Source: Bacilli bacterium (GTDB lineage: Bacteria; Bacillota_I; Bacilli_A; RFN20; CAG-449). Taken from it: a DNA stretch of 30,952 nt. The position numbers and the translations under genes were made by a program. The notes beneath the pieces were generated by a model. The model saw only the letters and a list, made by a program, of their open reading frames with translations. It did not search any database and had not been told where the DNA came from. The stretch spans positions 1-30,952 of the forward strand of contig CAAEFC010000009.1 of assembly GCA_900755065.1 (NCBI GenBank). The letters are read 5' to 3'. This document shows positions 7,136-15,404 of this stretch, in pieces. Within the stretch, counting starts at the first letter, position 1; every line of letters starts with the position of its first letter.

Positions 7136-7407
7136 GGAATAATTTCCGATATAATGACACATCAAAAAGCGTTAGTTTTGATACGAATGCCGCTAGTCAA
7201 GCAAAAATATCTGATTTTTTGGGGTGTATATGAAGAGAAATGAGTTTTTCTCGATAACCTGGCCTTCAAAGATGCTTTTCTTTGATTTCATAAAATCGCT
7301 AGTGCAACAAGGAAACGATTAGAGACAAGAAAGCCTGCATTTTGAAGACGACGCTTCGCTTTTTTTGCGCTTTTCGTTCTTCGCTATCGAAGGTTCGGGA
7401 ATTCTAG
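7136..7407 (+). other. Intergenic stretch, end of the AT-rich island
   Basis: It holds one small ORF (7230-7322, 30 codons, MKRNEFFSITWPSKMLFFDF...) preceded by GGGGTG. The frame is short and unrecognised and may be a gene tail. Base composition changes back to the core type after about 7400. I see no duplicated tRNA-Val end that would mark an attachment site. Confidence 0.3.
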
Positions 7408-7436
7408 TTGCAAAAAAAAGAAATTAAGGATAATAT
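7408..7436 (+). promoter_or_regulatory. Promoter of the zinc-ribbon membrane protein
   Basis: TTGCAA (7408-7413), a 17-nt spacer and TAATAT (7431-7436), overlapped by TATAAT at 7434-7439. Confidence 0.65.
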
Positions 7437-7458
7437 AATTTTAAAGGGGAAAGAGCGA

Positions 7459-7986
7459 ATGGAAAATAAAGACAACAAATCGAATTACCGGAAATATCTG
7501 GCAGAGCATCCGGAAACCAAAAGAAAACTGAAAATCGCCGGTTGGATTATTTTGCCGATCGGCGGTGTTTTGACGTTGGTCGGGTTTATCGACTTTTTCG
7601 TCAGCATCAACAATTCTTCCATGCCGGGTCTGTTCTTCCTTTTGTTTTTCGGATTGCCGATGATTGGTCTCGGGGCTACGCTTTTGCGTTTTGGCTATTT
7701 AAAGGAAGTCGGGCAATACATCGCGGGAGAGACGGCGCCGATTGCCAAAGACGTCGCGAATTATATGCTCGACGGAACACGGGACGAACTGGTGAAGACC
7801 GTCGATGCGTTGAAAGGAAACACATCCAAAGTCAATGTCTGCGCCCGTTGCGGAGCAGAGAATCCGGAAGATGCGCTTTATTGCAGTCAATGCGGATCGA
7901 AAATCGTGCTTCAATGCCCTTACTGCGGCAAGCAGATCGACGACGGAGCCAGTTTCTGCTCCTACTGCGGCAAACGGATACAGTGA
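7459..7986 (+). CDS. Membrane protein with two C-terminal zinc ribbons
   Basis: The 175-residue product has a charged N-terminus, two membrane segments (about 27-50 and 56-78), a linker, and two tandem zinc ribbons. The first uses Cys128, 131, 142 and 145 (CARCG...YCSQCG). The second uses Cys153, 156, 167 and 170 (CPYCG...FCSYCG). Both C-x2-C pairs face the same side as the C-terminus, probably the cytoplasm. Such anchored zinc ribbons are widespread and of unknown function. The ATG at 7459 is chosen because the in-frame TTG at 7408 is the -35 box. The gene stands alone between its promoter and the terminator at 8014-8047. Confidence 0.85.
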   Translation: MENKDNKSNYRKYLAEHPETKRKLKIAGWIILPIGGVLTLVGFIDFFVSINNSSMPGLFFLLFFGLPMIGLGATLLRFGYLKEVGQYIAGETAPIAKDVANYMLDGTRDELVKTVDALKGNTSKVNVCARCGAENPEDALYCSQCGSKIVLQCPYCGKQIDDGASFCSYCGKRIQ

Positions 7987-8013
7987 AAGAATTCTGAAAA
8001 ATCGTAAAGAAAG

Positions 8014-8047
8014 GCGGAAGAATCGATCGGATTTTTCCGCTTTTTTT
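8014..8047 (+). terminator. Terminator after the zinc-ribbon gene
   Basis: An 11-bp stem (8014-8024 / 8030-8040, one G-T pair) with loop GATCG and seven T. Confidence 0.9.
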
Positions 8048-8155
8048 GTCAGATGTTTTATAAATACGGAAAAAAGAAAAGGTTCCGGGCGGAGAGTTCG
8101 CCCTATCCCACGAGCGATTCCGCATTTTTCCTTTCCCTTGTCTTTTGAAATACGC

Positions 8156-8193
8156 TATAATACAGATGAAGTCAGGGGGGCTCTGACGGGGAG
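8156..8193 (+). promoter_or_regulatory. -10 box and leader hairpin of the PfoR-like gene
   Basis: TATAAT (8156-8161) has a poor -35 (TTCCCT at 8133-8138). In the leader a hairpin GTCAG (8171-8175) / CTGAC (8183-8187) directly abuts the ribosome site GGGGAG (8188-8193), so it could influence translation. Confidence 0.45.
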
Positions 8194-8200
8194 TATAGTC

Positions 8201-9262
8201 ATGGAAGAAACGAAGAAAAGCCATTTTTTGATCCAGTCGCTGAACGGAATGGCGTACGGATTGTTTGCTACTTTGATCATCGCGACGATCATTTCGACGA
8301 TCGGCGGTTTTTTTAAAGGAATCGATCCGGTTTATGAGACTTTTTCCGATGTCGCCGCTTGTTTGCGTTGTCTGACCGGCGCTGGGATCGGCGTCGGGGT
8401 GGCGTTAATGCTGAAAATGGACGCTTTGAAGACGATCGTCGTGGCCAGCGTGGGCGAATTGGCGGCTTATCTTTCGATGAACATCACCAAGGACGGTCCG
8501 ACATACGGGAACGCGTTTAAAATCGGCGATCCGTTGACGATTTATATCGTCGTCATTGCGACGATTCTTTTGATGAAACTGGTGCTACGGAAAAAAACGC
8601 CGGTGGATATTCTGATCGTTCCGTTTTTCGGCATTGCCGTCGGCACGATCGTGGCGTTGCTCATTCGTTTTCCGTTAATTTACGTAACATTCGGAATTCA
8701 GTACGTCATCGACGTCGCGACGACCTATCAGCCCTTTTTGATGGGAGTGATCATCGCCGCGTTGATGGGAATGGCGTTGACGGCGCCGATTTCTTCCGCG
8801 GCCATCGGGGCGATCGTGTTTACCGGTGAAGGCGTCGGTCTGGAAATCGCTTCGGGCGCGGCTTTAATCGGCTGCTGCACGCAGATGGTGGGTTTTGCCG
8901 TTCAATCGATTCACGACAACAAGGCCGGCATGGTCTTATCTATTTTTTTCGGAACGAGTATGCTGCAATTCAAAAACATTTTAAAAAAACCGGTGATCTG
9001 GCTTCCGACGATTCTGACTTCGATGATTCTGGGACCGATTTCCACTTGCCTGATCAAGGTCAAATGCATGGGTTCCAGCGCCGGAATGGGAACGGCGGGT
9101 CTAGTCGGGCAGATCGGCACGATCGCCTCGATGGGGAATCAGCCGACCACGTATCTGATCATCGTTTTCTTTGAAATTCTGGCTCCTTTGGTTCTGGTGT
9201 TTGCCCTAGACTGGGTGTTCAGAAAATTCAAGTGGATTCAAAAGGGAGACCTTGAAGTTTAG
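8201..9262 (+). CDS. PTS IIC-type membrane protein, PfoR-like
   Basis: The 353-residue polytopic membrane protein has about eight to ten hydrophobic segments with glycine-rich motifs (GMAYGLFATLIIATIISTIG, TAPISSAAIGAIVF, GSSAGMGTAGLVGQIGT). The pattern matches the PTS_EIIC_2 family, which includes PfoR, first described as a regulator of perfringolysin in Clostridium. No IIA or IIB domain is present here or next door, so it is unlikely to be a complete phosphotransferase system. A role in sensing or in uptake with partners encoded elsewhere is inference. The ATG at 8201 follows GGGGAG by 7 nt; longer upstream frames cross the promoter. Its last codons merge with the ribosome site of the lipoprotein gene, so the two are co-transcribed. 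Confidence 0.8.
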   Translation: MEETKKSHFLIQSLNGMAYGLFATLIIATIISTIGGFFKGIDPVYETFSDVAACLRCLTGAGIGVGVALMLKMDALKTIVVASVGELAAYLSMNITKDGPTYGNAFKIGDPLTIYIVVIATILLMKLVLRKKTPVDILIVPFFGIAVGTIVALLIRFPLIYVTFGIQYVIDVATTYQPFLMGVIIAALMGMALTAPISSAAIGAIVFTGEGVGLEIASGAALIGCCTQMVGFAVQSIHDNKAGMVLSIFFGTSMLQFKNILKKPVIWLPTILTSMILGPISTCLIKVKCMGSSAGMGTAGLVGQIGTIASMGNQPTTYLIIVFFEILAPLVLVFALDWVFRKFKWIQKGDLEV

Positions 9263-9271
9263 GAGGTAATT

Positions 9272-10636
9272 ATGAAAAACAAATTGGGTATCGCTCTCAT
9301 CGGCGCGGTCTTGCTGACTTTGTCGTCTTGCCACCTTTTCAACGGCACTTCTTCTTCGGCGTCCTCGTCTCTCGGGGAAACGAGTTCCTCTCTTCTTTCG
9401 TCTTCGGAAAGTTCGCCCGGAATTTCTTCGGAGAGTTCAAAAGGGGATTCCGTCGCTTCTTCGTCTTTTTCTTCGGAAACGTCTTCTTCGGAAATCTCTT
9501 CCAGCAGCGTGGATTTCGATCAACTGAATACGATGATCCTGGATTCGTCCAGCATTTCCGGAAAGTTTACCTATTCGACCGGAAACTGGGGAACTTTTTA
9601 CGCGTCGGCCGTCGATTTCGGCTATTACCGGGCGAACAAATCTTCAGGCGAATTGCTGAATCTGGTCGGTTATTCCAGCATCACCGGCGTGGAAGGATTG
9701 CGGAGTTCCTGCTATAACATCAATCCGATCTACGGTATCGAAAAAATGGAAATCACCTATTATACCGATTCGCTCGGCGACGGCGGTTTTGTCTCTTACG
9801 GCGCGGACTGGACGAAAGCGTTTACCGAAACGATCGAGCCGTCCGTGAATTCCAGAACGCTTGAAGTGTACTGTCGCGGCGCGAACTATTTTTCCATCGA
9901 ATCGGATACGGTCGATCTTCACGTCGAAGAAGTGAAAATCTACTATTCCGGAGAGTACCGGGCAATCCGAAATCCGGATCTGGGTTCGGGAGACGATCAG
10001 GTCAGAATCAATATCGAAGGCTATGATCAGGAACTGATTTCCGGAATCAGTACGGTTACGCTTCCGGTGGAAATCGAGATCGGTACGGATACGTATTCCG
10101 TTACGGAAACGCGCGAATACACCTATTATTCGTATGAAGATGTGGCCGATCGTCCGGATCTCGCCGAAGCGGCCGCGTATACGCTTCCGGCCGACGTGGC
10201 GAATTATTTCATCGCTTTTGGCACTTATCCGGCCAATTACGTCGCCAAAAACCAATACCGGACAGCGTATTCGATCTTCGGCGATCAGACGCGTTGCGTT
10301 TCTTCGTACAGCCGGACGGACGGTTACGCCACCGCAGTGCCGTATCAGCCGGACAGTTACGGCTCTCCGCTGTACTACGAGTGCGACATCGCGCTGGACG
10401 ATACGTACAGTTCGTCTTCGCGGGGCGTCGGTCGTTTGGTGGTGTGGTTTTACGGCTTTTCTCCGGATAAAGGCGCGGTATCCTACAACGATTCTCCGGT
10501 TGCCGTCTACACCGACGACCATTATGCGACGTTCAGAGAATACCTCAACTGTGGCGTATTCGGGCCGAACTTCGATGCGGAGATGACGAAAACGATGACC
10601 CGTTGGTCGAGTCCTTATACCCTGACGGAAGCCTGA
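9272..10636 (+). CDS. Serine-rich lipoprotein, unknown function
   Basis: The 454-residue product has a lipoprotein signal peptide with lipobox LSSC (Cys20). About 55 residues follow that are dominated by Ser with some Glu (23-80), a flexible stalk off the membrane. The rest (81-454) is a mainly beta-looking extracellular domain rich in Tyr, Thr and Asp, with no motif I recognise. The strong site AGGAGG begins in the PfoR-like stop codon, so the pair form one operon and may work together, for example a surface binding protein beside a membrane transporter or sensor. The lipobox would be processed by Lgt, encoded at 22669. No clear terminator follows. Confidence 0.85.
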   Translation: MKNKLGIALIGAVLLTLSSCHLFNGTSSSASSSLGETSSSLLSSSESSPGISSESSKGDSVASSSFSSETSSSEISSSSVDFDQLNTMILDSSSISGKFTYSTGNWGTFYASAVDFGYYRANKSSGELLNLVGYSSITGVEGLRSSCYNINPIYGIEKMEITYYTDSLGDGGFVSYGADWTKAFTETIEPSVNSRTLEVYCRGANYFSIESDTVDLHVEEVKIYYSGEYRAIRNPDLGSGDDQVRINIEGYDQELISGISTVTLPVEIEIGTDTYSVTETREYTYYSYEDVADRPDLAEAAAYTLPADVANYFIAFGTYPANYVAKNQYRTAYSIFGDQTRCVSSYSRTDGYATAVPYQPDSYGSPLYYECDIALDDTYSSSSRGVGRLVVWFYGFSPDKGAVSYNDSPVAVYTDDHYATFREYLNCGVFGPNFDAEMTKTMTRWSSPYTLTEA

Positions 10637-10652
10637 AATTTTTCTGATTTGC

Positions 10653-10680
10653 TTTACAAATGATTTTTTCGCAATATATT
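10653..10680 (+). promoter_or_regulatory. Promoter of the aminotransferase gene
   Basis: TTTACA (10653-10658), a 16-nt spacer and TATATT (10675-10680). The predicted transcript starts at about the ribosome site. Confidence 0.6.
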
Positions 10681-10702
10681 ATATTGGAAAGAGGATATGT
10701 CT

Positions 10703-11929
10703 ATGGCGGATTTATTATCGAAAGACCATTTTGAAATTGTCAACGGAGACAAGATTCTGGCTTTGAATTCGATGGCGCAGAAGGCAAAACGCAAAGGCAA
10801 AAAAATCATCAACGCGACCGTCGGTATGCTTTTTGATGAAAACGAAAACCTGGCGGACATTCAGATCGCCGATCGGATCATACGCGAATCCGCGGATGCA
10901 TTGACGAAGAGTTACGGGCCTTCTTCGGGCGGAGAACTCTTTCAAGACGGCGTGGACCGCTGGCTTTTTGAAAAGGTCGATCGGAAGCGCGCTTTTCATT
11001 CCGTCATCGCGACGATCGGCGCGACGGGGGCACTCAGCCTGAGCATGCGGAATTACTGCAATCGGGGACAGGAAATCCTGATGCCTTCGATCCGCTGGTC
11101 CAATTACGACAGCATCGCCTTGCAGGCGGGCTGTTCGATCAAAGAGTACAATCTTTTTAACGGAGAAGACCGATTTGATCTGGAATCCGTCAAAAGCGGC
11201 ATCGAGGAATCCTTTCAGAAATATCATCGGGCTTATCTTCTGATCAACGATCCGTGTCAGAATCCGACGGGGTATACGATGAAAACGGAAGAATGGGCGC
11301 ATCTTCTGGCCTACCTGAAAGAAAAGTCCAGAGAGTATCCGATCATTCTGCTCGACGACATCGCCTATGTCAATTACAGCCGCGATTCGTACGATCCGGT
11401 GTTTCGGATAATGATCGACGCGCTGGACGATCAGTTGATGATTCAGATCGCCTTTTCGGCCAGCAAAACGCTGTCGATTTACGGGTTGAGAGGCGGCGCT
11501 TTGATCGGATTGTCCAACCGGAAAGAAACGATCGATCGGTTTAAGACGGCGTGCGAAGGAACGGCCCGCGCAATCTGGGCGCTTCCGAATTCCATGGCTT
11601 GTCGCGTCGTCGGAGAGGCTTTTTCCAACGAAAGGTCGCGCGAAGAAATCCGAAACGAACTGAGCGTATTTCGTTCGATGATCGACGACCGGGCCGGAAT
11701 TTTTCTGAAAGAAGCCGAACTCGTCAATCTGTTTACGTATCCGTATCACAACGGTTTTTTCGTGCTGATCCCTTGTTCGCAAAGCGATAAAGTCGCCGGC
11801 ATACTGGCCGATCGGAACATTTTCGTCGTCCCTATGAGCGGAGGTATCCGCGTTTCGCTGGCCTCGATTTCGCAAAGGGAAGTCAGAGGTCTGGCGCGTT
11901 CGATCCGGAAAGCGATCAAAGACGAATAA
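10703..11929 (+). CDS. Aminotransferase class I/II (PLP-dependent)
   Basis: A fold-type I pyridoxal-phosphate aminotransferase of 408 residues. The Schiff-base lysine is in FSASKTLSIYGLRGG (about residue 255), the NPTG motif is in NDPCQNPTGY, and the PLP-contacting LLDDIAY segment precedes the lysine. Family members move amino groups between aspartate, aromatic or other amino acids and 2-oxoglutarate; the substrate cannot be told by eye. The ATG at 10703 is preferred to 10697 because the ribosome site GAAAGAGG (10687-10694) is 8 nt from the former and 2 nt from the latter. The dap cluster in this window lacks an aminotransferase, so this could in principle fill that gap, but nothing links them directly. 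Confidence 0.88.
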   Translation: MADLLSKDHFEIVNGDKILALNSMAQKAKRKGKKIINATVGMLFDENENLADIQIADRIIRESADALTKSYGPSSGGELFQDGVDRWLFEKVDRKRAFHSVIATIGATGALSLSMRNYCNRGQEILMPSIRWSNYDSIALQAGCSIKEYNLFNGEDRFDLESVKSGIEESFQKYHRAYLLINDPCQNPTGYTMKTEEWAHLLAYLKEKSREYPIILLDDIAYVNYSRDSYDPVFRIMIDALDDQLMIQIAFSASKTLSIYGLRGGALIGLSNRKETIDRFKTACEGTARAIWALPNSMACRVVGEAFSNERSREEIRNELSVFRSMIDDRAGIFLKEAELVNLFTYPYHNGFFVLIPCSQSDKVAGILADRNIFVVPMSGGIRVSLASISQREVRGLARSIRKAIKDE

Positions 11930-11990
11930 GCGATTCTATGACCCGGAAGCGCTGAATATTTGGATAAGGGGCAGGGGATTTTCCGTGAAA

Positions 11991-13355
11991 TCAAGCCGGT
12001 TGAACATTCAGGAGCGGTTTGATTTCTTTGCGGTAAAGAACTTGAAAACTGACAAAGAGAACGGCAAAAGTCAAAATCCAGGAAATCGGATAAGAGGCAT
12101 ACAGGAGACCCAGATTCATATTCATCCGGAAGAGGGTGTACACCCAGATCAGCCGCATGCCGCAGACGCCGATCAGCGAGACGATCATCGGGACCAGAGA
12201 ATGCCCCAGACCGCGAAGCGATCCGACCATGACGTCCATGATTCCGCAGAGGAAATAAGGCGCGCAGAGAATGGCCATGCGAATGATTCCGATCTGAACG
12301 ACTTCCGCGTCGGTGGTGTAAATTTGTAAGAGCGTCCCGGCGGAAAGATAGGCGCCGACGCCGAGAACGCCGCCGAAGAGGAGAACGTAATAAAGGCAGT
12401 ATTTATTGATTTTGCGGATATTCTCATATTGCTTTGCTCCCATATTCTGACTGGTGAAAGACAGCGCGGCGTGATAAAACGCGTTCATGCAGACATAAAT
12501 AAAACCCTCGATATTGCTGGCGGCTCCGTTGCCCGCCATGACGTAGGAACCGAAGAAATTGATCGAAGACTGAATGATGACGTTGCTCAGCGAAAACAGC
12601 GTTCCCTGCAATCCGGCGGGAAGACCGATCCGGGTGATTTCCCAAAGGATTTTCCGATCGGCTTTCAGCGATTTCAAGGAGATATGACAATAATTCTTTT
12701 CGCGGATCAGCGTGAGGAGAACCAGAACGGAACTGATGATCTGCGAGATGACGGTGGCGTAGGCGACGCCGTCGGTAGACATGCCGAATCCGAGCACGAA
12801 CAGGAGATTCGCACCGATATTGAATACGCCAGCGATCGAAAGATAAATCAAAGGTCTCTTGGTATCGCCTCCGGCCCGAAGCAGGGCGCTTCCGAAATTG
12901 TAAAGCAGATTGAAAGGCATGCCGACGAAGTAAATCCGAACATAAGCGGCCGCTAAATCGATGACATCGGAAGGCGATCCCATCAGAAGCAACAGGTTTT
13001 TGGCGAAAACGAAGCCGAACGCGCCGATGAAAATTCCGGCGACCAACGAAACGACGACGGAAGTGTGCGCGACTTTTTCCGCTTTTTCCCGGTCTTTCGA
13101 TCCATAACATCGCGCCATGACGATATTGCTGCCCACCGAAAGCCCGATGAAAAGGTTGGTGATCAGGTTGATAAGCGCGCCGGTGGAACTGATCGCCGAC
13201 AGCGCGGTATGATCCCGAAAGCGGCCGATGACGATGATGTCGCAGGCATTGAAGAGCAATTGGAGAATGCTGGTAAACATTAAAGGCAAGGTGAAAAGGA
13301 GGATTTTCTTTCCCAGATTGCCGGTTGTCATGTCCATTTCAAAACGCTTGCTCAT
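11991..13355 (-). CDS. MATE-family multidrug/sodium antiporter
   Basis: The 454-residue inner-membrane protein has about twelve hydrophobic segments in two repeated halves, typical of MATE exporters, which expel cationic or other toxic compounds in exchange for Na+ or H+. Family signs are FTLPLMFTSILQLLFNACD near the N-terminus, GRFRDHTALSAIS, GLSVGSNIVMARCYG and ALLRAGGDTKRPL; the second half repeats the theme (VMVGSLRGLGHSLVP). Length is normal for the family. It is convergent with the aminotransferase gene (61 bp between stops, no obvious terminator) and divergent from cysK. The ribosome site AAGGTAG precedes the ATG. The substrate is unknown. Confidence 0.93.
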   Translation of the reverse strand: MSKRFEMDMTTGNLGKKILLFTLPLMFTSILQLLFNACDIIVIGRFRDHTALSAISSTGALINLITNLFIGLSVGSNIVMARCYGSKDREKAEKVAHTSVVVSLVAGIFIGAFGFVFAKNLLLLMGSPSDVIDLAAAYVRIYFVGMPFNLLYNFGSALLRAGGDTKRPLIYLSIAGVFNIGANLLFVLGFGMSTDGVAYATVISQIISSVLVLLTLIREKNYCHISLKSLKADRKILWEITRIGLPAGLQGTLFSLSNVIIQSSINFFGSYVMAGNGAASNIEGFIYVCMNAFYHAALSFTSQNMGAKQYENIRKINKYCLYYVLLFGGVLGVGAYLSAGTLLQIYTTDAEVVQIGIIRMAILCAPYFLCGIMDVMVGSLRGLGHSLVPMIVSLIGVCGMRLIWVYTLFRMNMNLGLLYASYPISWILTFAVLFVSFQVLYRKEIKPLLNVQPA

Positions 13356-13386
13356 CGTCGACTACCTTCTTCATGCACAATTAGAT

Positions 13387-13414
13387 ATCTTACTAGCATT
13401 TATCCGTTTTGCAA
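13387..13414 (-). promoter_or_regulatory. Promoter of the MATE gene
   Basis: On the minus strand TTGCAA (13414-13409), a 16-nt spacer and TAAGAT (13392-13387). Confidence 0.65.
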
Positions 13415-13525
13415 GCGCAACGCGGAAAAAAACAGATTTGTTCCGGGTGGAAAAAAGAAACTTCCGGCAGTATCGAAAAGGGGGGTTTGATTTTCCGGAT
13501 TTGTGGCAAAATAAGCAAAATAGAT

Positions 13526-13554
13526 TTGAAACCTTGGACGATTATCCCTACAAT
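13526..13554 (+). promoter_or_regulatory. Promoter of cysK-cysE
   Basis: TTGAAA (13526-13531), a 17-nt spacer and TACAAT (13549-13554). The leader is only about 40 nt, too short for an S-box or T-box riboswitch downstream of it. Confidence 0.75.
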
Positions 13555-13601
13555 AGGAAAGGATTTCAAATATGATAGAATAGTAGGCAGGATGGGAAAG
13601 T

Positions 13602-14498
13602 ATGGTATTGGAAAACACGTTGGAATTGATCGGAAACACGCCGGTCGTAAAGATGAACCGCATCGCAGAGGGCTGTGCCGCCTCCGTATACGCGAAAATC
13701 GAAAAAAACAATCTCAGCGGTTCGCTGAAAGACCGCGCGGCCTTGCAGATGATCCGGGATTTGTTCGATCAGGGAAAACTGCATCGGGGAGACACGATCA
13801 TCGAACCGACTTCGGGAAACACCGGAATCGCTCTGGCGTGTCTGGCCAATTCTTTCGATCTGAAATGCATCATCGTCATGCCGGAGAAGATGTCTCTGGC
13901 GCGGCGCAAACTGATCGCGGATTATGGCGCGGAACTCGTCTTGGTTTCCGGCGGAATGAAAGAGTGCAAGGAAAAAGCCGAACAATTGCAGAATCAGATC
14001 GAGGGGAGTTTCATCGTCGGTCAGTTTGACAATCCGAGCAACGTCAAGGCGCACTATGAGCGCACGGCGAAAGAAATCCTTTCCGATTTGCCCGATGTTC
14101 GCGTGATCGTCGCGGGAATCGGAACCGGCGGCACGATTTCGGGAATCGGGAAATACATCAAAGACCACCATCTGGACGTCGAGGTGATAGGCGTCGAACC
14201 TTTTTCTTCACCGCTGATCACGTTGAAAAAAGCGGGTCCTCATCGGATTCAGGGGATCGGCGCGAATTTCATTCCGTCGATTCTGAATCAGGAAGTGATC
14301 AGCAAAATCGCGCTAGTCAAGGACGAAGACGCTTTGGCGATGGCGAAGGAACTGGTGCGAAAAGAAAGCCTTTTCGTCGGCATTTCTTCCGGCGCGGCGA
14401 TGAAAGTCGCGTTGGACCTTGCCGCAGAGAATCAATACGCCGGCAAGAAAATCGTTGCCATTCTGCCGGATTCCGGAGAGCGTTACGAATGGAACTGA
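13602..14498 (+). CDS. cysK: Cysteine synthase (O-acetylserine sulfhydrylase)
   Basis: This PLP enzyme makes cysteine from O-acetylserine and sulfide. The 298-residue product shows the PLP lysine Lys43 in SGSLKDRAA, the substrate loop TSGNTG (70-75), the phosphate loop GTGGT (174-178) and a final PDSGERY motif. It ends soon after that motif, slightly shorter than many CysK proteins. The site AGGATGGG precedes the ATG. The 3' end overlaps the start of cysE by 10 nt, so the enzyme making O-acetylserine and the one consuming it are translated together and may form the cysteine synthase complex. Confidence 0.96.
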   Translation: MVLENTLELIGNTPVVKMNRIAEGCAASVYAKIEKNNLSGSLKDRAALQMIRDLFDQGKLHRGDTIIEPTSGNTGIALACLANSFDLKCIIVMPEKMSLARRKLIADYGAELVLVSGGMKECKEKAEQLQNQIEGSFIVGQFDNPSNVKAHYERTAKEILSDLPDVRVIVAGIGTGGTISGIGKYIKDHHLDVEVIGVEPFSSPLITLKKAGPHRIQGIGANFIPSILNQEVISKIALVKDEDALAMAKELVRKESLFVGISSGAAMKVALDLAAENQYAGKKIVAILPDSGERYEWN

Positions 14499-15244
14499 AA
14501 AAGAGCGATTTCGGGCGCATACCGAACAAGATCAGAATCGAAGAGTTTGTCGATTTGATCCGGGATTATCTGTTCCCGAATTATTTTCACGAAATTCACG
14601 ACGAATCTCTTTTAGAGGAGACCTGTCATTTTTATTTCCGCAACTACATCGATAAAAATCCGGAAGCGGAAAATTTCTTTTTTTCGTCCCTGAAAGAAGC
14701 CTACGCTTCGCTTCTCACCGATCTGGAAATGACCTTCGATTCCGATCCGGCCTGCTCTTCGTCGGAAGAAGCCCTGATCACTTATCCGGGAATCTATGCG
14801 ATCGTGATCTACCGCATCGCGCATATCCTTTATCGCATGGATTTAAAAATCATCGCCCGAATCATCGCTGAATCGGCGCACGGAAAAACCGGCATCGATA
14901 TTCACCCGGGCGCCCGGATCGGGAATTATTTTTTTATCGATCACGGAACGGGAATCGTCATCGGAGAGACTGCGGTCATCGGTCATCACGTGAAGATTTA
15001 TCAGGGCGTCACGCTGGGGGCGCTCTCTTTGAGCAGAGGTCAGCAGATGAAGGGAATGAAACGGCATCCGACGATCGGCAATTACGTGACGCTTTATTCG
15101 GGCGCTTCGATTTTAGGCGGAGAAACGACGATCGGAGACAATGTCGTGATCGGAAGCAACGTTTTTCTGACCCGCTCGGTCGCCGCGAACAAAAAGGTCG
15201 TCAATAAAGAGGCGGAGATCATTCTGAAAGAAAAGGAATATTGA
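14489..15244 (+). CDS. cysE: Serine O-acetyltransferase
   Basis: The enzyme transfers acetyl from acetyl-CoA to serine, the committed step of cysteine synthesis. The 251-residue product has an N-terminal helical region (1-125) and a C-terminal left-handed beta-helix of hexapeptide repeats, starting about 134. Family motifs are HGKTGIDIHPGARIG (131-145), DHGTGIVIGET (151-161) and HPTIGNYV. The C-terminus lacks an obvious Ile-ended tail of the kind used to dock into CysK. The ribosome site GGAGAG lies inside cysK, whose end it overlaps. A terminator follows at 15299-15324. Confidence 0.95.
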   Translation: MELKKSDFGRIPNKIRIEEFVDLIRDYLFPNYFHEIHDESLLEETCHFYFRNYIDKNPEAENFFFSSLKEAYASLLTDLEMTFDSDPACSSSEEALITYPGIYAIVIYRIAHILYRMDLKIIARIIAESAHGKTGIDIHPGARIGNYFFIDHGTGIVIGETAVIGHHVKIYQGVTLGALSLSRGQQMKGMKRHPTIGNYVTLYSGASILGGETTIGDNVVIGSNVFLTRSVAANKKVVNKEAEIILKEKEY

Positions 15245-15298
15245 GCCAAACGGCGCGTGTAGTGAAAACGCATTCGGAGAAGGATAGAAGCGATCGGG

Positions 15299-15324
15299 AA
15301 AGGTGCTTTATCGGCACCTTTTTT
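15299..15324 (+). terminator. Terminator of cysK-cysE
   Basis: Stem AAAGGTGC (15299-15306) / GCACCTTT (15314-15321), loop TTTATCG, then a T run. Confidence 0.85.
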
Positions 15325-15381
15325 GAATCGGGATACCGGACGAAAAAGAACAAAACCGATGCACGTTTCAAAGGAGTGTTA

Positions 15382-15387
15382 TATAAT
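15382..15387 (+). promoter_or_regulatory. -10 box of the M42 peptidase gene
   Basis: A perfect TATAAT preceded by GTGTTA and no good -35. The predicted transcript begins near the ribosome site AGAGGTGA (15392-15399), giving a leader of roughly 11 nt. Confidence 0.55.
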
Positions 15388-15404
15388 GAAAAAGAGGTGA
15401 ATTT

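Noticed and set aside
2503..7407. Attachment-site duplication of the tRNA-Val 3' end
   Set aside because: I looked for a second copy of the tRNA end (ATCGATCACCA) to the right of the island and found none.
9644..10522. A 292-codon open frame on the minus strand
   Set aside because: It is antisense to the lipoprotein gene, with an Arg/Val-rich composition and no recognisable feature.
10715..11875. A 386-codon open frame on the minus strand
   Set aside because: It is antisense to the aminotransferase gene, has Arg/Asp-rich low-quality sequence, no domain and no ribosome site. Such long shadows are common where GAT/CGA codons abound.
13356..13601. A sulfur riboswitch (S-box or T-box) before cysK
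   Set aside because: A good promoter at 13526-13554 leaves a leader of only about 40 nt, and no T-box or SAM-aptamer motif is visible upstream.
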